From an uncultured Chloroflexota bacterium (lineage in GTDB: Bacteria; Chloroflexota; Limnocylindria; Limnocylindrales; Limnocylindraceae), in contig CAINNT010000183.1 in the NCBI GenBank assembly GCA_903851225.1, forward strand, positions 1-26,000: 26,000 bases of DNA, in the 5' to 3' direction. Made by a program: the position numbers and the translations under genes. The notes below the pieces were generated by a model. The model was not told the origin of the DNA. It saw only the letters and a list, made by a program, of their open reading frames with translations, and searched no databases. Numbering within the stretch: the stretch's first letter is position 1; every line of letters begins with the position of its first letter. This document shows, one piece after another, positions 22,261 to 26,000 of this stretch.

Positions 22261-23558
22261 CCCGACGCGGACTCGCTGACCTCCCACTTGAGTGGGCGAC
22301 CACTGAAACGATCACCGAGCTCAGCCCAGGTGGGGTCGGCCTCGCTGAGCGCTCAGCGGCGCTTGCTGCGTTCCACGCCCTTCCGACAGAGTCAAATCTG
22401 CTGTTCACTGGGTATGTCGATCTGCGGGCAGCGGAGGTTGAGCGCGCTGCTCCACGTGTTCTACCGCAGGAGATTCGCGCGCTCCCGAGTAGCGCACTCC
22501 CTGATGGGGCGGCGGCACTGATTGAGATCTCCAGCGCTGGTGTCGGGGCGCACCTTGGTGCCGAGGCCGCCGCTGCGGGACTGCACATCACCCCACTCGC
22601 TGCAGATGCGCCGATGGGCGGCGCGACCGAGGATCGCACCGCAGCGCTCATTGCTGCCCTCTGGAATACAGGAGTTTCGATCAACCTCAGCGCCGGTCGG
22701 ATCGCCGCACCGATCGTGATTCGCGTTGCGGCCCCCGAGTCGGGCTCGTCCCTCATTGCCCGCATTGCTGTGGCACTTGGCGATGGCGCACAGGCCTCGA
22801 TCGTGGAGGAGATCAGCGGAGGTGCCGCGGCATCTCGAGCTGCAACCTCGCTCTTGGCAACAAGCAGCGAGATTTCGCTCGGTACCCGTGCATCGCTCGC
22901 CCTCTCGTCGATCCAAGATCTGCCCGAAGATCGAGCGTATGTGACCGTCCGCCGCCACACGTTTGGCGAGATGGCGCAGCTGCAGCTCGCCGTGGCACAG
23001 GTGGGCGCGCGGCTCGTGCGCGGTCGTATCGATCACCATCTTGCTGGCGATGGTTCCGGAGTCCGTCAGGTTGAGGTGGTCTTTGGTGCCGGTGACCAGA
23101 TCCATGACCTCACCACGTACAGCCTCCACTCTGGACAGAAGACGGTCGGCGACCTGTTGGCCAAAGGCGTGTTTGCCGGCAATGCGCGCGGGTACATCAA
23201 GGGGGTCACCACGATTCCGCGCAGCGGACGAGGCACGAACTCCTATCTTGGAGAGTTCGGCATGCTCCTCTCCAAGACGGCGCGCAGTGTCGCGATCCCG
23301 TCGCTTTGGATCGACCAACCGGACTGCGAGCGGGCTGCGCACGGCAGCTCCGTCGGGCCGATTGACCCAGCCCAGATCTTCTACCTGCGTTCACGCGGGC
23401 TGACCGATGCTGAAGCGCGTCGCACGATCGTGATGGGCTTCTTGGAGCCTGTCGTCGCTGCACTCCCGCTCGATGCCGAGGCAGAGCGCCTCCGCGAAGT
23501 TCTTGCTGCCAAGCTTGATGCAGCGCTGGCGAAGCAGCCTGCTGCTCTCGCCTCCTAA
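22257..23558 (+). CDS. sufD: Fe-S cluster assembly protein SufD
   Basis: A 433-residue SufB paralogue that forms the SufBC2D complex and helps bring iron into it. The N-terminal 150 residues are variable and Ala-rich. The conserved C-terminal beta-helix holds HHLAGDGSG, HDLTTYSLHSGQKTVGDLLAKGVFAGNARGYIKG, and CERAAHGSSVGPIDPAQIFYLRSRGL, with the His expected in SufD (compare SHGATVG). The GTG start overlaps the sufB TGA, so the two are translationally coupled. An ATG start at this end is absent. Confidence in the family is high. Confidence 0.94.
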   Translation: MTRRGLADLPLEWATTETITELSPGGVGLAERSAALAAFHALPTESNLLFTGYVDLRAAEVERAAPRVLPQEIRALPSSALPDGAAALIEISSAGVGAHLGAEAAAAGLHITPLAADAPMGGATEDRTAALIAALWNTGVSINLSAGRIAAPIVIRVAAPESGSSLIARIAVALGDGAQASIVEEISGGAAASRAATSLLATSSEISLGTRASLALSSIQDLPEDRAYVTVRRHTFGEMAQLQLAVAQVGARLVRGRIDHHLAGDGSGVRQVEVVFGAGDQIHDLTTYSLHSGQKTVGDLLAKGVFAGNARGYIKGVTTIPRSGRGTNSYLGEFGMLLSKTARSVAIPSLWIDQPDCERAAHGSSVGPIDPAQIFYLRSRGLTDAEARRTIVMGFLEPVVAALPLDAEAERLREVLAAKLDAALAKQPAALAS

Positions 23559-23567
23559 TCACGACGC

Positions 23568-23891
23568 ATGCCCGCGGAGCGACTCTTTCCAGCCGCCGAA
23601 CTTCCCGACGGCACCATGCGTCTCGCCTGGCCGGGTGGCATCGCCGTCTTGGTCGTGAATCGCGGCGGCAAGCTCTTGGCGGTCGACGGCGTCTGCACCC
23701 ACGAATACTGCGAGTTGGATCGCGGCTTCCTTTCTCCGGCGACCGTTGATCGCCCCACGGTGACCTGCCCGCTTCACCTATCTCGTTTTGACTTAGAGAG
23801 CGGGGAGCCGCTCGATCCGCCCGCGGAGATTCCGCTCGGGATCCACGTGGTGAGCGTTGACGATCAGGGCTGGGTGGTACTTCAAACCTAG
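23568..23891 (+). CDS. Rieske [2Fe-2S] ferredoxin-type protein
   Basis: A 107-residue soluble electron carrier of the non-heme oxygenase ferredoxin class. Cluster ligands are Cys43-Thr-His45 (VCTHEYCEL) and Cys67-Pro-Leu-His70 (TCPLHLSRFDL). There are 21 residues between His45 and Cys67, a few more than the 15-17 usual in this family, because of a DRGFLSPATVDRP insertion; an extra Cys48 sits in the first loop. It begins nine bases after sufD. In actinobacterial SUF operons a Rieske protein sits directly after sufD, before sufC, so context suggests an electron donor or Fe-S assembly accessory. An oxygenase partner is not present here. Confidence 0.9.
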   Translation: MPAERLFPAAELPDGTMRLAWPGGIAVLVVNRGGKLLAVDGVCTHEYCELDRGFLSPATVDRPTVTCPLHLSRFDLESGEPLDPPAEIPLGIHVVSVDDQGWVVLQT

Positions 23892-23922
23892 CGCTGCACA
23901 GAGCGCTAGGATGGGGTCGATG
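23887..23922 (+). promoter_or_regulatory. Promoter with 24-bp inverted repeat upstream of the iron transporter gene
   Basis: CCTAGCGCT (23887-23895), a six-base spacer GCACAG, and AGCGCTAGG (23902-23910) form a perfect 9-bp-arm inverted repeat that includes the Rieske stop codon. Its right arm runs into the -10 TAGGAT (23907-23912), seven bases before an ATG at 23920. It could be an operator at the promoter or an RNA hairpin ending the suf message; there is no T-run, so a standard intrinsic terminator is unlikely. Confidence 0.5.
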
Positions 23923-23952
23923 CGCAGTGCTTGCGCAAGAGGGGAGCCCTGA
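23920..23952 (+). other. Possible leaderless upstream mini-ORF (10 codons) coupled to the iron transporter gene
   Basis: ATG at the predicted +1 opens MRSACARGEP; its TGA shares one base with the ATG of the transporter (TGATG at 23950-23954), and GGGGAG within it is the transporter's ribosome site. TGCGCA (23921-23926) and TGCGCA (23932-23937) flank five bases and can form a stem-loop at the 5' end. Peptide production is unproven. Confidence 0.32.
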
Positions 23953-25097
23953 TGCAAGAGATCAAGGACCGCGCTGCAAGCCTTGCCGGACTAGCGCTCG
24001 AGCGCGACGCGATCTTCTTGTACGACGCCCTCGCCAAAATCGAGAAAGATCCCGCGCGTCGCAGCGCCTTCGAGCGCATCGCCGCGAGTGAGCGTCGACA
24101 TGCCTCCATCTGGGAGGCGAAGCTCGTGAGCCTCGGTGAGCAGGTGCCCGCCGCGAAACGTCCAAGTTGGCGCGTGCGCCAGATCACCGTGCTCGCGCGA
24201 ATCTTCGGCACGCGTGCCGTGAGCGACATGGTCAAGGCGCTTGAGGGGTACGAAGAGGAGGTCTATGGTGCGCACGGCGATGTCCCTGAGGTCACCGACA
24301 TTGCCGCTGATGAGGCGAAGCACGCCGACATCTGGCGCGAACTCGATGGGGAGAAGCGTGGCGGTGCCCATCGCGCTGCGCTCGCTGAGACGAAGGCACG
24401 CGAGCCGTGGCACCGCTCGGGGAGCAGCGGCACGCTACGTGCGACGATCTTCGGAGTCTCCGACGGCCTTGTCTCTAATGCGGCACTCGTGATGGGCATC
24501 GCTGGTGCCACCACGGCGAGTGGCCAAGGTGGCTTTGTGGTGCTTGCCGGCATTGCCGGGCTACTTGCCGGCGCATTCAGCATGGCGGCGGGTGAGTATG
24601 TCTCCATGCGTAGTCAGACCGAGCTCCTCGAGCGACAGATCGAGTTGGAGCGCGCTGAGCTTGAAGCGATGCCAGAAGAAGAGGAGGCGGAGATTGCCGG
24701 AATCTATCGCGCACGCGGCTTCCCCGACGACGAGGCAACGTCGATCGCAAAGCGTCTGATGTCGAATCCCTCAGTCGCACTCGAAACCTTGGTTCGCGAA
24801 GAGCTCGGGCTTGACCCCGAAGAGCTTGGCTCCCCATGGGGAGCCGCCGCAGGATCATTCATTGCGTTCGCGATTGGTGCCTTCCTGCCGCTGCTTCCGT
24901 TCATTCTGTTCACCGGTTCAACCGCGTTGATCGCCAGTATCGCCGTCACGGCGGTCGCGCTCTTTAGCGTTGGCGCCGCGGTCAGCCTGCTCACGGGCAA
25001 GTCGGCACTCTATTCAGGGCTGCGACAACTTGCCATCGGTGCTGCAGCGGCGGCCATCACCTACGGAGTCGGCTCGCTCATCGGAGTCAACGTCTAG
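23952..25097 (+). CDS. Ferritin-like domain fused to VIT1/CCC1-family iron transporter (MbfA-like)
   Basis: A 381-residue two-part protein. Residues 1-135 are a ferritin-like helical bundle with di-iron-type motifs: Glu18, Glu31, Glu47-x2-His50 (ASERRH), Glu101-103 and Glu121-x2-His124 (DEAKH). Residues 160-381 are a VIT1/CCC1 membrane domain: ATIFGVSDGLVSNAALVMG (164-182), GAFSMAAGEYVSMRSQ (208-222), a cytosolic acidic helix LEAMPEEEEAEI, then helices near 297-321, 325-347 and 358-376. MbfA-type proteins of this design export iron using the ferritin domain as sensor. The start at 23952 is chosen for GGGGAG five bases upstream; a TTG at 23931 would add seven residues. The gene follows sufB-sufD-Rieske, where sufC would normally be. 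lgt begins on the next base after its stop. Confidence 0.92.
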   Translation: MQEIKDRAASLAGLALERDAIFLYDALAKIEKDPARRSAFERIAASERRHASIWEAKLVSLGEQVPAAKRPSWRVRQITVLARIFGTRAVSDMVKALEGYEEEVYGAHGDVPEVTDIAADEAKHADIWRELDGEKRGGAHRAALAETKAREPWHRSGSSGTLRATIFGVSDGLVSNAALVMGIAGATTASGQGGFVVLAGIAGLLAGAFSMAAGEYVSMRSQTELLERQIELERAELEAMPEEEEAEIAGIYRARGFPDDEATSIAKRLMSNPSVALETLVREELGLDPEELGSPWGAAAGSFIAFAIGAFLPLLPFILFTGSTALIASIAVTAVALFSVGAAVSLLTGKSALYSGLRQLAIGAAAAAITYGVGSLIGVNV

Positions 25098-25922
25098 ATG
25101 CTTCCAACGCCACCAGACGCGATCCTGTTCGAGATCGGGCCGCTGGTCATTCGCTGGTATGGGCTGCTCTACGCTGTCGGGTTGCTGGTGGCCTATCGCT
25201 TCATGGTTCGCGAGGCACGTCGTCGCTCTCTGAACGAGAAGCTCATCCTGGATGGCCTGATCATCATCTCGATCGCCGCCCTGATTGGCGGTCGCCTCTA
25301 TCACGTCATTGACGCGTGGGATCGGCTCTACGCGGCGAATCCGATCGCCGCTCTCATTCCGCCGTACGAGGGACTCGGTGCTCCAGGCGGCCTCATTACG
25401 GGGACGATCGCACTCGTGGTGATCCTGCGCCGCTGGCGTCAGGAGCCGTGGGGCTGGGTTGACGTGGCTGGTCCGGCGATCTTGGTGATGCAGGCCATCG
25501 CCCGTTGGGGCAACTGGTTCAATCAGGAGCTCTATGGCGCACCAACCGATCTCCCCTGGGGCCTCGCAATTGACTGCGCCCACCGTGCCGCCAGCGTCTC
25601 ATGCGCAGCCGTAGGAGATGCGACACGCTTCCACCCCCTCTTCCTCTACGAGTCGCTTTCGGGGCTGGCGGGTGCGCTCATCCTTCCAGCGCTCGGGCAG
25701 CGCCTGAAGGGGCATCTCCTCCCCGGCATGATCGGCCTTAGTGCTGTTGCCTGGTACAGCGTCACCCGCATCGCCCTGGAGGGACTTCGATTGGAGAACT
25801 GGCAGGTGGGCGGCATTGCGACCGCCTACTTCGTCATGGGGGCTGTGCTGATCGTCACGCTTGCGGTCGCCATCGTGCGGGTGCGTGCGGCAACTCCCGC
25901 GAAGATGCGGCGCCAGCGGTAG
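25098..25922 (+). CDS. lgt: Prolipoprotein diacylglyceryl transferase
   Basis: A 274-residue integral-membrane enzyme moving a diacylglyceryl group from phosphatidylglycerol to the lipobox Cys of prolipoproteins. The N-terminal IGPLVIRWYGLLYAVGLL is the family opening with its conserved Arg-Trp-Tyr-Gly. GGRLYHVID, GLGAPGGLITG and the signature ARWGNWFNQELYG are all present, followed by FHPLFLYESL and a membrane-rich C-terminus with a basic tail. The start ATG directly abuts the stop of the iron transporter, so expression is coupled. The segment CAHRAASVSCAAVGDATRFHP is a small variable insertion. Its TAG stop begins the -10 of the next gene. Confidence 0.95.
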   Translation: MLPTPPDAILFEIGPLVIRWYGLLYAVGLLVAYRFMVREARRRSLNEKLILDGLIIISIAALIGGRLYHVIDAWDRLYAANPIAALIPPYEGLGAPGGLITGTIALVVILRRWRQEPWGWVDVAGPAILVMQAIARWGNWFNQELYGAPTDLPWGLAIDCAHRAASVSCAAVGDATRFHPLFLYESLSGLAGALILPALGQRLKGHLLPGMIGLSAVAWYSVTRIALEGLRLENWQVGGIATAYFVMGAVLIVTLAVAIVRVRAATPAKMRRQR

Positions 25923-25950
25923 GATCAGCGTGTTCGGCGACCCCGCCGAA
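25920..25950 (+). promoter_or_regulatory. -10 box on the lgt stop codon, with 5'-terminal stem-loop
   Basis: TAGGAT (25920-25925) uses the lgt TAG stop. Seven bases later, at 25933, TTCGGCG pairs with CGCCGAA (25944-25950) around the tetraloop ACCC: a perfect 7-bp stem beginning at the predicted +1. AGGAGG follows, four bases before ATG 25963. Confidence 0.45.
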
Positions 25951-25962
25951 AGAGGAGGAGTG

Positions 25963-26000
25963 ATGGCAAGGATTACGCGCCGCAAAGTCACCGTTATCGG
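25963..26000 (+). CDS. N-terminus of a Rossmann-fold enzyme, possibly malate dehydrogenase (truncated by window end)
   Basis: Only 12 full codons are visible: MARITRRKVTVI, then G at the cut. A short basic lead into a KVTVIG strand is how NAD-dependent malate/lactate dehydrogenases begin, but many Rossmann proteins begin likewise. The ribosome site AGGAGG is strong, so the gene is real; the product is a weak guess. Confidence 0.45.
   Translation, partial: MARITRRKVTVI

Noticed and set aside
23887..23910. Rho-independent terminator after the Rieske gene
   Set aside because: The stem is strong, but the following bases are ATGGGGTCG with no T-run, so the standard call is not supported; kept as an inverted repeat/operator instead.
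25930..25962. In-frame GTG extension of the last gene by 11 codons
   Set aside because: It would translate the leader stem-loop and the ribosome site itself; AGGAGG four bases before ATG 25963 marks the start.
1..26000. CRISPR array, insertion sequence, prophage, integron or toxin-antitoxin system
   Set aside because: No regularly spaced repeats, transposase, integrase or phage motifs, target-site duplications or small paired toxin-antitoxin genes were found, and the two tRNA genes are not followed by partial tRNA repeats that would mark an integration site.

Overview
This is a dense, roughly 60% GC bacterial stretch with both ends cutting a gene. Nearly every base is coding, neighbouring genes overlap or abut, and no gene-free stretch reaches 300 bases. 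There are no insertion sequences, phage genes, CRISPR arrays or rRNA. The gene set suggests a free-living aerobe with a compact genome: a SUF block in actinobacterial order (sufB-sufD-Rieske), a CbiM-type metal importer with a PDGLE tail, an RND pump without an adjacent membrane-fusion protein, and TANNNT -10 boxes that in several places sit directly before an ATG. A monoderm lineage fits, such as freshwater Chloroflexota or a deep actinobacterial relative. The sequence alone does not settle the phylum.

Layout. 1-1607: the C-terminal part of LemA, an HtpX-like membrane protease, and a small opposing membrane protein. 1636-3909: tRNA-Gly(TCC), a long GMC oxidoreductase of the fatty-alcohol-oxidase type on the minus strand, and tRNA-Gln(CTG). 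3935-5423: a divergent pair, an exported or membrane-anchored alpha/beta hydrolase and a thioredoxin-type arsenate reductase, with apparently leaderless promoters in a 58-bp gap. 5420-7961: a RhlE-type DEAD-box helicase diverging from the RarA/MgsA AAA+ ATPase. 7958-11058: an energy-coupling-factor metal importer (cbiM-cbiQ-cbiO, minus strand) divergent from a Fur-family repressor, with a 12-bp perfect palindrome between them. 11110-17120: a five-gene catabolic cluster (P5C-dehydrogenase-like ALDH, class III aminotransferase, two-subunit CoA-transferase, second class III aminotransferase). 17117-20784: an OsmC peroxidase divergent from an RND efflux permease. 20857-25922: sufB, sufD, Rieske ferredoxin, a ferritin-like/VIT1 iron transporter and lgt. 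25963 to the end: the first codons of a Rossmann-fold enzyme, possibly malate dehydrogenase.

How the parts work together. The Fur-type regulator probably senses the metal imported by CbiMQO and represses both itself and the importer through the shared palindrome. The 11-17 kb cluster looks like amino-acid or amine catabolism: transamination to a semialdehyde, oxidation, and CoA activation of an acid. sufB-sufD-Rieske followed by a ferritin-like/VIT iron exporter links Fe-S assembly to iron handling, but sufC, sufS and sufU are not here.

The most notable signals are architectural. All four convergent protein-gene pairs end in the same 4-bp overlap of stop codons. Two -10 boxes appear to be built on the TAG stop of the preceding gene. 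Several predicted transcripts start with a stem-loop within 1-3 nt of +1. Three very short Cys-containing upstream ORFs precede metabolic or iron genes.
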